Positions 8,524 to 15,483 of a DNA stretch of 39,254 nt are shown here, piece after piece. The stretch is from the IMG/VR virus record IMGVR_UViG_3300036851_000441, positions 1 through 39,254 of that record. One strand, given 5' to 3'. Below the pieces are notes generated by a model that was not told the origin of the DNA, did not search any database, and saw only the letters and a list, made by a program, of their open reading frames with translations. The translations under genes were made by a program, and so were the position numbers. Numbering within the stretch: the first letter of the stretch is position 1; every line of letters begins with the position of its first letter. The DNA comes from a virus.

Positions 8524-8834
8524 TTCCCCAGGCTCAGCCCGTAAAGATCAGCGGCCGCATTGAGAAACTCGAGCATCTGATCGGTGTCGGTCAGATCGAA
8601 GAACTCATCGGCTTGGAAGTGCCTGATGGTGTCTTCGTCGTCGCCAACCCATTCGTCCCAGTCCAGCAACTTGCGCATCCCGGGCCCGACGCGTCCTTCG
8701 GTGAAGTCGACGACGAGGCGGCTCGGCGCCTTGGCCGGCAGCATCCACTTGCGACCGAGATACACGATGCACTTCGGCTCTGGTGCGACTTCGTCTTTCG
8801 CTGCACGTACGGCGTCGAGGTCGAAGACTTGCAA
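8388..8834 (-). CDS. Tail assembly chaperone, short form (G-like)
   Basis: 148 aa in frame 0. The start is a TTG at 8834, 10 bases after AGGGTG; no better in-frame start exists. The first ~105 residues are well formed, with KWMLPAKAPSRLVVDFTEG, LLDWDEWVGDD and FFDLTDTDQMLEFLNAA. After the slippery site the sequence becomes Ser/Arg/Pro-rich, typical of the untranslated alternative past a frameshift. The family binds the tape measure with the major tail protein during tail assembly and is absent from the virion. Position between the major tail protein and the tape measure is diagnostic. Confidence 0.82.
   Translation of the reverse strand: MQVFDLDAVRAAKDEVAPEPKCIVYLGRKWMLPAKAPSRLVVDFTEGRVGPGMRKLLDWDEWVGDDEDTIRHFQADEFFDLTDTDQMLEFLNAAADLYGLSLGKPSASSNPSPNTSRRSRRTSNGSTGSTSGKRSGAKNPSRPADSEP
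8523..8529 (-). other. Programmed -1 frameshift site GGGGAAA
   Basis: On the minus strand the heptamer reads G GGG AAA in the frame of the 148-aa chaperone (codons GGG, AAA). It is followed by CCC TCG. After a -1 slip the next frame continues coding for a full tail-chaperone extension, while frame 0 turns into low-complexity Ser/Arg/Pro. GGG re-pairs perfectly and AAA re-pairs as GAA at two of three positions. It sits at codons 103-104, as expected for the G/GT system. Confidence 0.7.
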
Positions 8835-8872
8835 CGTTATTCACCCTTTCGATTGGAACCGCAAAGACGGTT

Positions 8873-9436
8873 CTAGGCCGCTGGATCGAATGCGGGGTCG
8901 TCGGTGTAGAAGTACCACGTGTCGACGCCAGCGGAGCCGAGCGCGTCGAACGCGATCGGGAGCTCGGCGTTGGAGGTCGGCGCGAGCTTCGTCTCGACAC
9001 CTTCGGAGACCGTCCCGCGCGGGATGATCAACCGGTAGTGGTAAATGCCGTCGAGCCAGTCCAGCCCGGCCGCGCGCTCGTCGATGTACTCCGGTGCCGG
9101 CGGAACGTACTTGAACACGCCGGCCGCGGGCGACGTGATCGTGCCGCCACCGAATCCGAAGGTGATGGTGTCCTTGTTCCACTGACGCAAGTTGGTCGCG
9201 ATGCGAAATGCCTTGCCGGTCACGATGCGCCGGACGGCCTCCATCTGTTGCCAGACCGTGATCTCTTCCATGGTTCGTGAATCGCGAAGTGTCGCGCCGT
9301 CCTTCGTCGAGTAACCGAGGTCGATCCAGCCGGCGCCCCACGCCGACGTCGGATTGACCGGGGCGGCCGTTCCAACCGGGGCGACGACGAACTTGCCGTT
9401 CGCGCCGACGCGAACCTGTGTTGCGGTTTGAGTCAT
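8873..9436 (-). CDS. Major tail protein
   Basis: 187 aa, start ATG at 9436 after a strong GGAGGAG (an earlier start at 9472 has none). Beta-rich: VRVGANGKFVVAPVG, then GAGWIDLGYSTKDG, a long helix around MEEITVWQQMEAVRRIV, and LIIPRGTVSEGVETKL. The pattern of N-terminal 'G..G..V.APVGT..P.....GWIDLGY...DG' is typical of major tail tube proteins of siphophages. It precedes the chaperone and tape measure in transcription order. It should be among the most abundant virion proteins, consistent with its strong ribosome site. Confidence 0.88.
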   Translation of the reverse strand: MTQTATQVRVGANGKFVVAPVGTAAPVNPTSAWGAGWIDLGYSTKDGATLRDSRTMEEITVWQQMEAVRRIVTGKAFRIATNLRQWNKDTITFGFGGGTITSPAAGVFKYVPPAPEYIDERAAGLDWLDGIYHYRLIIPRGTVSEGVETKLAPTSNAELPIAFDALGSAGVDTWYFYTDDPAFDPAA

Positions 9437-9446
9437 CGCTCCTCCT

Positions 9447-9848
9447 TCAAGGCAGCGGACGCGCGACGACACCGACGCGCGAGATATACCTGGGCCGGTC
9501 CGTCGGTGGATCCGGCGCCCACTGCAAAACCGATTCGTCGGAAACGTCGGAGACGAACGCGTCCTGTCTCACGCCGACGAGATCGTGGATGACGCGCAGT
9601 GCCGTTGCGGCGACGTCGTACGCAGTCTTCTTGCGATCGGCCCACGACGTGATTTGCAACCGGTGCCGGTACAACCGGTCCTCAACGATCGCCTCGGCGT
9701 CGAGCTGAAACAATGTGATGAGCGGATACGTTGCGGGATTGGGCAGCGCGCGAAACACGCGTTCCTCGATCAAGACTTGCAAGTCCGCCGACGCAGCGAG
9801 GAACGCGATCGAGCGTGCTTCGATGTCGGGCTGGACCGGCGGATCCAC
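9447..9848 (-). CDS. Probable tail terminator (tail completion) protein
   Basis: 133 aa. The GTG at 9848 follows the previous stop by three bases; a longer reading from 10313 is in another gene's frame. The protein reads SIAFLAASADLQVLIEERVFRAL, then PLITLFQLDAEAIVED and LYRHRLQITSWAD with a helix (AYDVAATALRVIHDLV), the alpha/beta order of tail terminators of the DUF3168/gpU type. These cap the tail tube and bind the head. Its place right before the major tail gene agrees. Confidence 0.75.
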   Translation of the reverse strand: MDPPVQPDIEARSIAFLAASADLQVLIEERVFRALPNPATYPLITLFQLDAEAIVEDRLYRHRLQITSWADRKKTAYDVAATALRVIHDLVGVRQDAFVSDVSDESVLQWAPDPPTDRPRYISRVGVVARPLP

Positions 9849-9850
9849 CT

Positions 9851-10039
9851 TCAGGCCTTCTTCGTCGTCCGTGCTTGGGATTCGGGCGCACCGGCCGACT
9901 TTGCGTCGTTCTTGGTCGCGTACTGCGCGTAGCCGGCGCCGACGAGTCGCTGCGCCTCGTCCTTGTCGAGCTCCAGGCGGTCGCCCACGGTGTTTTCCTC
10001 CCAGGGATGCGACAGCACGATCGCGATCTTTTCGCTCAC
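9851..10039 (-). CDS. Small head-tail region protein
   Basis: 62 aa. GTG start coupled to the previous stop by a GTGA overlap, with GGAGGGG just upstream. The middle reads TVGDRLELDKDEAQRLVGAGYAQ, a pattern common to small proteins in head-tail modules that combine a short beta segment with a helix ending in GYA. The end is Lys-rich (ARTTKKA). A connector or accessory role is inferred from place only. Confidence 0.6.
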   Translation of the reverse strand: MSEKIAIVLSHPWEENTVGDRLELDKDEAQRLVGAGYAQYATKNDAKSAGAPESQARTTKKA

Positions 10040-10365
10040 TTGCCCCTCCTCTCCTCTCGCACTTCCAGCCCCGGAATTCCCGAGGGCGCCGTTCCCATGA
10101 ACGGGCGTGGTCCGTGCTGCGACGTCCCGTACTCCCAGAAATGCGAGATCCAGTCGTTCGAGTTGACGCGCGCGATTTGGCCGTCCTTGGTGAGCCCGTG
10201 CGTCGTGTCGATCGCGTCGGCGATGCGCTCGAAAGCCGCGCTCTCTTGCGCGCGACTCGCGATGATCTTGGCGACGCCCTCAGCGGCGATCCCCATCGAG
10301 GGAAGCGCCGCAAACTCGCGCGTGAAGTTCGGAGCGAACTCGATCTTGATCTCAGCCTTGGCCAT
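10036..10365 (-). CDS. HK97 gp10-like minor tail/connector protein
   Basis: 109 aa from an ATG overlapping the preceding stop as TGATG. The order helix, NDWISHFWEYGTSQHGPRPFM and a short beta end matches HK97-gp10-like proteins: the EYGT..HGPRPF phrase is the family signature. Members take part in joining head and tail. It lies with the other connector genes between capsid and tail tube. The long upstream extension to 10719 is Arg-rich and out of phase with the neighbours and is rejected. Confidence 0.8.
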   Translation of the reverse strand: MAKAEIKIEFAPNFTREFAALPSMGIAAEGVAKIIASRAQESAAFERIADAIDTTHGLTKDGQIARVNSNDWISHFWEYGTSQHGPRPFMGTAPSGIPGLEVREERRGK

Positions 10366-10706
10366 CACGCCTCGATTCGCCGGAGCCGGACTTCGATGTG
10401 ATGGATCTCGTCGGGTTCCTGCGGCCGGCGTGCGCGCAGTGGCTCGGCGATGATCTCGTACGTCTTGCCGTCGACCTCGATGCGGTCCGTCGCCTCCACG
10501 ACGGCGTCGCCGGGCAGAAACAACACGTCTTGGATCACTTCGGTTTGCCGGTCGCCCCGCAGCTCGGTCGCGGTCGTCTGCGTCAGCCATCCGTCGTACT
10601 GGCGCCGGCTCAAGGCGCTCTCGTCCGGCGTGTTGTACTCGTCGAGCTCGCCGAGCACCGGAGAGACGATGACGACGGGGATCTGCATCAAGTCTTCGAT
10701 CGCCAT
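10365..10706 (-). CDS. Probable head-tail adaptor/head closure protein
   Basis: 113 aa, ATG overlapping the previous stop (TGATG). Short beta-barrel pattern: IPVVIVSPVLGELDEYNTP, DGWLTQTTATELRG, DVLFLPGDAVVEATDRIEVDGKTYEI, ending in VRLRRIEA. The phrase 'L..GD.V...D.I.VDGKTYEI' is typical of SPP1 gp16-like head-closure proteins. Order next to the gp10-like gene supports this. Confidence 0.72.
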   Translation of the reverse strand: MAIEDLMQIPVVIVSPVLGELDEYNTPDESALSRRQYDGWLTQTTATELRGDRQTEVIQDVLFLPGDAVVEATDRIEVDGKTYEIIAEPLRARRPQEPDEIHHIEVRLRRIEA

Positions 10707-11044
10707 CAGGAAACGTCACTCAGGACCGCGATGACGTCGAAGCGGTCGTTGGGAACCGAGAGTGTCTTGCCGTCGTCGAACTGGATCTCCCACTCGGATT
10801 CGTACCAACCCGGGATGTCCGTGTCGCCGGCAGCCCAGTCGTACCGCACCATCCCGTCATTGCCGGGCGGATTGACGATCTGTGCCGCTGCGTCGACGCG
10901 GAGCGAGCCACCGAAGGCACGTCGCATCTTGAACCGCACGGTCAGTCCCTCGAGATCGATCGGGGCGCCGTTGTTGAGCAGCGTCGTCTGCAGCGCCGGT
11001 AACCGGTCGCCGCGTTTGATGAAGAAGTCGGGACGCAGGCTCAC
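10706..11044 (-). CDS. BppU N-terminal-like beta protein
   Basis: 112 aa from GTG at 11044, with GAGGAG 5 bases upstream; a start at 11101 would overlap the preceding gene by 47 bases. The run IKRGDRLPALQTTLLNNGAP, LEGLTVRFKMRRA, GMVRYDWAAGDTDIPGWYESEW and the Asp/Gly turns match the N-terminal module of baseplate upper proteins (BppU-like). Such modules attach fibres or repeats to virions. It directly follows the long repeat protein, and could anchor it. Confidence 0.68.
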   Translation of the reverse strand: MSLRPDFFIKRGDRLPALQTTLLNNGAPIDLEGLTVRFKMRRAFGGSLRVDAAAQIVNPPGNDGMVRYDWAAGDTDIPGWYESEWEIQFDDGKTLSVPNDRFDVIAVLSDVS

Positions 11045-11054
11045 GCGAGCTCCT

Positions 11055-12629
11055 CTACGAAAGCGGCGCCGGCGCCGCGGCAGATTGGCGCCGTCCGTCA
11101 TCGAGCACGACGTCGGACGTGCCGAAAGGTGGCAGCGCGGACGTGATGACGCGCGCGACCTCCGAATCGACGGTTCCGACGAGCAACGTGGTCGGCGGTT
11201 CGGGAACTTGTGGGACGATCGCTCGTGCCTGGTCGATCTCGAGGGCGATTCCCAAAACTCTCGCGATCGCGTGCAACCAGCCTGCCGCGGTATCGGACTC
11301 GATCGCGCCGGCGAGCTCTTGGCGCTTCGTCCAGGTGATCGGCGCCGAGATCTCGACCGACGTTGCCGTTCCGATCGGGATGTTCAAAGCGCCGGAGAAC
11401 GAGCCGGCCAAGTCGATCTCGACCGCGGCGGCCAACGACCGAGTCTTCGTCCATGCGAACGAGCCGGCGAGGTCGTTCTCGAGAGCAGCCTCGAGGGTGC
11501 GTCCCTTCGCGGAAATGATCGCGGCCGCGACGTCGGACTCGATCGCTTCGACGAGCGTGAAGGTCTTGTGGGCGCTCAGCTGCGGCGCGGCATCGAGCTC
11601 CGTTGCCGGCGCAACGACCAGTCGCTTCGAGGCTGAGACCGCGGGCGCCGTATCGAGCTCGCCGGCAACGCCGATCGGCCTCGCCGCGCCGATCGAGAAA
11701 GCGCCGGCGCTGTCGACTTCCGTAGGCAGTCCGAGCGTAGCGCTCCGAACGACGTCGACCGGTTCGGCGATATCGCTTTCTTCGCCACGGCCGATCGCGC
11801 GAGTCTTCGATGCGGAAATGCTCTGCGCGCTGTCGGATTCAACCGCCGCAGTAAGCGCCTTGCTCGTTGCATGCCCGATCGCGGTGGCGGTGTCGGACTC
11901 CACCGCTGCGGCAATCGCCTTAACGCGGCTGGCCGAGATCCCCAGAGCAGCATCGGATTCAACTGCGAGTGCGATGCTCCGGGCTTTCGCCCGGGCCAAC
12001 GCGGTCGCAGAGTCCGACTCAGCTGCGATCCCCAGGGACCGAGATTTTCGAGCGGCCGCTGCGAGAGCCGAATCCGTTTCCGGCCCTACGCCGATCGATT
12101 TGCTTTTTGTGCGTCCGGCGGCGCTGGCCGAATCCGTCTCGGCGCCGGTCGCCCAGCTCGGAGGCGTGTAGGTGACGGTGATCGACACGAAGTCGACCGA
12201 GCCCGTCAGAGCGTTTGTCGTGTTGCCCTTCGTGCAACGAACGCGCGCGACGACGCGACCCGCGGTCTTGAGATCTGCCAGGCTCGGAATCGTTCCGAAC
12301 AAGAACGTCGAGACCGCCTCGGCGATCGTCGTCTTCACGGTCTCGGCGCTGGAGTCCGCGACGTTGTTGTTGCGTCCCTGGATTCCCAGCGTCGCGCCGG
12401 TGACGGCCGCGTCCATCTTCCAATCGATGTTCAGCTGGACCGCGGTGATGACCGATCCCGGCGGAATGTTCAGCGCCGGAAAGCCGAAGTCGCCGTTGAC
12501 GGTCGCGTTCTTGCCGGGCACGGCCGTCGCGTAGACGCCGTTGGTAACGGTGCCGTACGCGTTCGCGGGGTTCGTCCAGCCCGTCGTAACGATCGTGTGC
12601 CGATCGGCTGCAACGGTGAGGCTAGCCAC
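11055..12629 (-). CDS. Repeat-rich structural protein (sixteen 20-residue units)
   Basis: 524 aa, GTG start with GGAGG upstream. Residues 1-161 are a beta-rich head (PPGSVITAVQLNIDWKMD, VDFVSITVTYTPP) reminiscent of carbohydrate-binding or jelly-roll modules. Residues 162-481 are exactly sixteen tandem 20-residue units around A-V-E-S-D-x-A...A-S-K-x-R-A-I-x-x-A; the acidic ExD step and small Ala/Gly residues recur. Residues 482-524 are a short ending. The period suggests a solenoid or fibre. Position among connector genes suggests a head fibre or decoration, but it could also be a tail fibre. No family is recognised. Confidence 0.75.
   Translation of the reverse strand: MASLTVAADRHTIVTTGWTNPANAYGTVTNGVYATAVPGKNATVNGDFGFPALNIPPGSVITAVQLNIDWKMDAAVTGATLGIQGRNNNVADSSAETVKTTIAEAVSTFLFGTIPSLADLKTAGRVVARVRCTKGNTTNALTGSVDFVSITVTYTPPSWATGAETDSASAAGRTKSKSIGVGPETDSALAAAARKSRSLGIAAESDSATALARAKARSIALAVESDAALGISASRVKAIAAAVESDTATAIGHATSKALTAAVESDSAQSISASKTRAIGRGEESDIAEPVDVVRSATLGLPTEVDSAGAFSIGAARPIGVAGELDTAPAVSASKRLVVAPATELDAAPQLSAHKTFTLVEAIESDVAAAIISAKGRTLEAALENDLAGSFAWTKTRSLAAAVEIDLAGSFSGALNIPIGTATSVEISAPITWTKRQELAGAIESDTAAGWLHAIARVLGIALEIDQARAIVPQVPEPPTTLLVGTVDSEVARVITSALPPFGTSDVVLDDGRRQSAAAPAPLS
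11187..12146 (-). repeat. Sixteen tandem 60-base repeats
   Basis: The 960 bases encode sixteen 20-codon units without a single length change. The DNA is diverged between units although the protein pattern (ExDxA with a later K/R and Ala) is kept. That points to old duplications under selection for an exact period, not to recent slippage. Confidence 0.85.
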
Positions 12630-12867
12630 GAAGGCCTCCGCGCGAGAACGAACGAATCAGGTCCAGCTCGCCGGCGTAGATCGGATTGCGGCCGATGCTG
12701 AACACGAAGCCGGGCAGGTGCAGGTCGACGTAGGGCCCGTACGGCTCCGCGTCGGAGCCGGTGCGCCGGCGAAGCTCGACGTGCACACCGACGCCGAGAC
12801 GGTCTCGTCCCCACTGCAGCGCCCACCAATGGCCCCAGGCCATTCCCCACCCGGGACCGCGAAGCAT
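12622..12867 (-). CDS. Small Trp/Arg-rich conserved phage protein
   Basis: 81 aa, ATG at 12867. WGMAWGHWWALQWGRDRLGVGVHVE is followed by YVDLHLPGFVFSIGRNP and IRSFSRGGLRG. The central VDLHLPGFVF-IG strand pattern and Trp-rich opening suggest a compact beta protein in the connector region. The coding overlap with the repeat protein is only 8 bases. No function is known. Confidence 0.65.
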   Translation of the reverse strand: MLRGPGWGMAWGHWWALQWGRDRLGVGVHVELRRRTGSDAEPYGPYVDLHLPGFVFSIGRNPIYAGELDLIRSFSRGGLRG

Positions 12868-12873
12868 GGGCTC

Positions 12874-13302
12874 TCAGGCCGCGCGATAGAAGACGTTCAC
12901 CAGCGCGGTGACGTCCGAGCCGTCGGTAGCTACGGCGAAGTCGTGACCGGTCAGCGGCACGCGCGTGCCGTCGGTTCCACCTTCGTCGTAGAACGTGATC
13001 GCTTTGACGAGGTTGTTGTTCACGCCGCCGCCGGCCGCGGTGTAGGTCTGATCGGGGATGTCCAGATCGACGCGGTCGTTCGTTTGGTCGACCGTCAGCG
13101 TCGCGGTGATCGCGGTCTTGCGCGCGTAGTTCGTGAAGTTGGCCTCGGTGTTGCCCACCAGCACGTCGGTGACCGTCGTCCGGTCGCGCAATGCTGCGTC
13201 GGATTCGGCGACCTTGAGAAGCAGCACGCCGATCTTCGTGGCGTCGTCGCGGACCTTCTCCGCGGCTGCGCCCTTCGCAATGTTGAAAACGATATCCGCC
13301 AC
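12874..13302 (-). CDS. Structural protein, conserved in phage connector regions
   Basis: 142 aa, GTG start after GGAGGG. Helical start (IAKGAAAEKVRDDATKIGVLLLKVAE), then a beta-rich part (LTVDQTNDRVDLDIPDQTYTAA and TGHDFAVATDGSDVTALV). The shape suits a head-decoration or tail-tube-associated protein. No motif for catalysis is seen. Function is inferred only from position between head and tail genes. Confidence 0.65.
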   Translation of the reverse strand: MADIVFNIAKGAAAEKVRDDATKIGVLLLKVAESDAALRDRTTVTDVLVGNTEANFTNYARKTAITATLTVDQTNDRVDLDIPDQTYTAAGGGVNNNLVKAITFYDEGGTDGTRVPLTGHDFAVATDGSDVTALVNVFYRAA

Positions 13303-13305
13303 GGC

Positions 13306-13719
13306 TCAGCCCTCCAGCGCGACGCGGTATTCGTGCGTGGAACGAAACCCGGTCGGCTCGTCGTCGTCTTCGATCCGGAAACCACGCGGGACAGGACCTT
13401 CGGTGATCCGGTAGACGACGTCGATCTCTTCGCCCTCGCGCACCAGGTGCAGCACGATCTGGTCGCCGGGAAGACTGAGCGTCTGCGGCGACGCGAACCG
13501 GAACTCGCCGCCGGGATCGGGATGAACCTTGTATTTCAGCGGCTTTCCGGTGAACTCCATCCAGCCCTCGGCGATGGCTTGGTGCACGTACTGATCTGAA
13601 AACACGTGTGTGGGCGGGAGCGCGGAGTGCAGCTCAACGTGGCGCAAAGGCCACGGTTCGCCTTCGGCCGGCGCCGTGCCGCTCTTGTCGGCGATCTTGT
13701 GCAACTCGAGTACGGGCAT
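13306..13719 (-). CDS. Connector-region protein of unknown function
   Basis: 137 aa from the ATG at 13719 (AAGGAG 9 bases before). It opens MPVLELHKIADKSGTAPAEG and has a helix LPPTHVFSDQYVHQAIAEGW followed by beta strands FRFASPQTLSLPGDQIVLHLVREG. No known family is recognised. It sits between a head-tail connector protein and structural genes; a virion role is inferred. An upstream reading from 13770 overlaps the preceding gene and lacks a ribosome site. Confidence 0.6.
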   Translation of the reverse strand: MPVLELHKIADKSGTAPAEGEPWPLRHVELHSALPPTHVFSDQYVHQAIAEGWMEFTGKPLKYKVHPDPGGEFRFASPQTLSLPGDQIVLHLVREGEEIDVVYRITEGPVPRGFRIEDDDEPTGFRSTHEYRVALEG

Positions 13720-13745
13720 CGATCGTTTCTCCTTGCTCGAGGCGA

Positions 13746-14582
13746 TCAGGAAGCCGTTCCCGATCCCCATCTCAAGAACGCGAGCTGATCTTTCTCGAAC
13801 GCGGTGAGCTCGTTGCCGCCGGCGCGGAACTGCGCGTTGTAGCCGGCGATCGTCTCACCAATGAGATTGGCCGGGTTGCGGTACATCCGTGCGGCGACCG
13901 TCAGCGTCGCACCGCGTACCGAATCCGGGATCTTGGCGAATCCGTGGCTGTAGGTGACGAGGACCTCAGTGCCGGGATAGGCGGAGAACGCTCCGAGGAG
14001 CTTGCCGCCCCGGTTCCACGCGTAGGCGTCCGTGTCGAGAACGATCTCATCGATCTCGACGGCCGAGACGTTGAAGACGGGTCGCTGCGGCAACCACAGC
14101 GGCTCACCCGGCGAGGCGACCAGCGTGACGGTGTCGTCGAGAACTTGCCGGATCGCTTGGCCCGACCAGCCGACGATCGCGCCGAAGGCGAGATCGATCA
14201 ACAGCTGCGCGTGCGGGTCGTCGTCGTTGATCCGCTTCTTGACGATGAGGCCGAGCTCGCTCGGGCGCGGATAGCCGGCGGATCCGAAGATGATCGAGCC
14301 CGCCGGCGTGACCTCGAAGAACGAATCCGCGGCGATCGGCGCGTCGTCGACCGTCGCCGTCCAGTGGTCCCGCCACACGCCGATCGGCGCCGCGGCGTCG
14401 ACGGCGTAATCGTAGTGATACAGGCCGAGGCCATCGCGAACGGGCGCCACCGGCGCCAGAACTTGGACTTGTTGCGGATCGAAAATCGCGATGAGTGGAT
14501 CGACCGGGTCGACCAGGGCCCCGGCACCATTGGTAAATGTCGCCGGGCGCGTGATGACGCCGCCGAGACCGACCCGGTCCAC
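13746..14582 (-). CDS. Head-tail connector protein
   Basis: 278 aa. The GTG has no Shine-Dalgarno of its own but lies five bases after the stop of a 35-aa gene, so translation by re-initiation is likely. N-terminal beta domain (GVITRPATFTNGAG, YHYDYAVDAAAP...HWTATV), then a C-terminal helical part with AFSAYPGTEVLVTYSHGFAKIPDSVRGA, VAARMYRNPANLIGETIAG and LTAFEKDQLAFLRW. The helical half is typical of gp6-like connector proteins that sit under the portal. Fusion of a beta domain with a connector domain is not unusual in this group. Confidence 0.75.
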   Translation of the reverse strand: MDRVGLGGVITRPATFTNGAGALVDPVDPLIAIFDPQQVQVLAPVAPVRDGLGLYHYDYAVDAAAPIGVWRDHWTATVDDAPIAADSFFEVTPAGSIIFGSAGYPRPSELGLIVKKRINDDDPHAQLLIDLAFGAIVGWSGQAIRQVLDDTVTLVASPGEPLWLPQRPVFNVSAVEIDEIVLDTDAYAWNRGGKLLGAFSAYPGTEVLVTYSHGFAKIPDSVRGATLTVAARMYRNPANLIGETIAGYNAQFRAGGNELTAFEKDQLAFLRWGSGTAS

Positions 14583-14587
14583 AGCGA

Positions 14588-14695
14588 TTATCTGCGCCGC
14601 GTTCCGGCGCGCCGGCGCGTGCTGCGTGAACGACGCTTCGTACTCGAGCGACGCTTCGACGCGACGAACCGGCCCTTCGAATTACGCTTGGCCAC
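14588..14695 (-). CDS. Very small basic protein (35 aa)
   Basis: The GTG at 14695 follows GGAAGGGAG by 5 bases, a strong site. The product MAKRNSKGRFVASKRRS... is about half Arg/Lys. It ends at a TAA five bases before the connector gene. MAKRNSKGRF-type starts recur in small phage head-region proteins. Such a protein may bind DNA or capsid, or simply be a leader for the next gene. The 70 bases upstream (14696-14764) contain an AT-rich patch with a hairpin (GGACGCC/GGCGTCC) and no gene. Confidence 0.62.
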   Translation of the reverse strand: MAKRNSKGRFVASKRRSSTKRRSRSTRRRAGTRRR

Positions 14696-14764
14696 GCTGC
14701 TCCCTTCCGGACGCCTGCGATGGCGTCCTCCTGAATTATTTAATTGCTCGATATTCCGCAGGAA

Positions 14765-15178
14765 TCAGCGGCGCTTGCGGCGTCCGGTCGCTTCGCGCGT
14801 CTGGACTCCGCCTTTGAGGCCTTCGGCGTCGCCGATGTCTTCGGCCCGCGGCCGCTGCTTCACGGCCTTAGCCGTCGCGCCGCCGGTCTCTTCCGGATCC
14901 GCCGGAACGACCTCGTGCGGCTCGTAGCCCTTGGGCCCGATCCGGTCGCGGTAGTCGCCCCGCTTGGGACCTTCGCCGAGCGCGTCCTCGGGACCGACCG
15001 GCTCGTCCGGAGATCCCGGCTGCATCGGCACGCCCAGATCGGTCGCATCGTCTCGCGTGGTCACACCGCCTTCGGTGTGCTCGCCGGCGAACGAGTGCTT
15101 CTCGTGTGATGCGCCGACGCCTTCGCCCGACAGCTCATCGGGCTCGGCGGCCGCGGCGTCAGTCTTCTTCTTCGCCAT
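14765..15178 (-). CDS. Disordered head-region protein
   Basis: 137 aa, ATG with AGGAGG 9 bases upstream. It is almost all Gly/Glu/Asp/Pro/Lys with few hydrophobics: a Lys-rich start, EGVGASHEKHSFAGEH, many acidic turns and a basic ATGRRKRR end. It is likely unfolded alone. Position directly after the capsid cluster suggests a capsid accessory or internal protein. No function can be assigned. Confidence 0.55.
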   Translation of the reverse strand: MAKKKTDAAAAEPDELSGEGVGASHEKHSFAGEHTEGGVTTRDDATDLGVPMQPGSPDEPVGPEDALGEGPKRGDYRDRIGPKGYEPHEVVPADPEETGGATAKAVKQRPRAEDIGDAEGLKGGVQTREATGRRKRR

Positions 15179-15440
15179 CTAAGAGGACCTCCTCTTTCGG
15201 GATCTTGTCGCCCTCCCACAAACGCCCGAGCCGAGCCGTCTGCTCGCCGCACTCGATGCAGCGAGTGATCGTGATCGGTTGCTCGGCAAGGCCTCGCGCC
15301 GGCCGAGGGGGCTGAATTGCATGGAAGGATTCGACGCGTGACTTCGGACAGCCGGTGAGATGCCTGACCGGCAGCACGAGCGCCGATGGTTTGGAGTCGC
15401 GTTTGACCTCGCGTCGCGCGACTTTCTGGCCGCTTGCCAT
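15159..15440 (-). CDS. Small zinc-knuckle protein next to the capsid gene
   Basis: 93 aa, ATG after AGAAGGGAG. Basic N-terminus (KVARREVKRDSK), a first cysteine at LTGCPKSR, then CIECGEQ, which form a plausible C...CxxC zinc site, and an acidic end. Small zinc proteins between capsid and connector genes occur in several siphophages with unknown function. Its 3' end overlaps the next gene by 20 bases. Confidence 0.58.
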   Translation of the reverse strand: MASGQKVARREVKRDSKPSALVLPVRHLTGCPKSRVESFHAIQPPRPARGLAEQPITITRCIECGEQTARLGRLWEGDKIPKEEVLLDGEEED

Positions 15441-15483
15441 CGTGTGCTCCCTTCTGGGGTCCGTCGCGGTCCCCGTTTGTTTC

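Noticed and set aside
11187-12146. CRISPR-like array
   Set aside because: The 60-base units are coding, diverged in DNA and without constant repeats and spacers.
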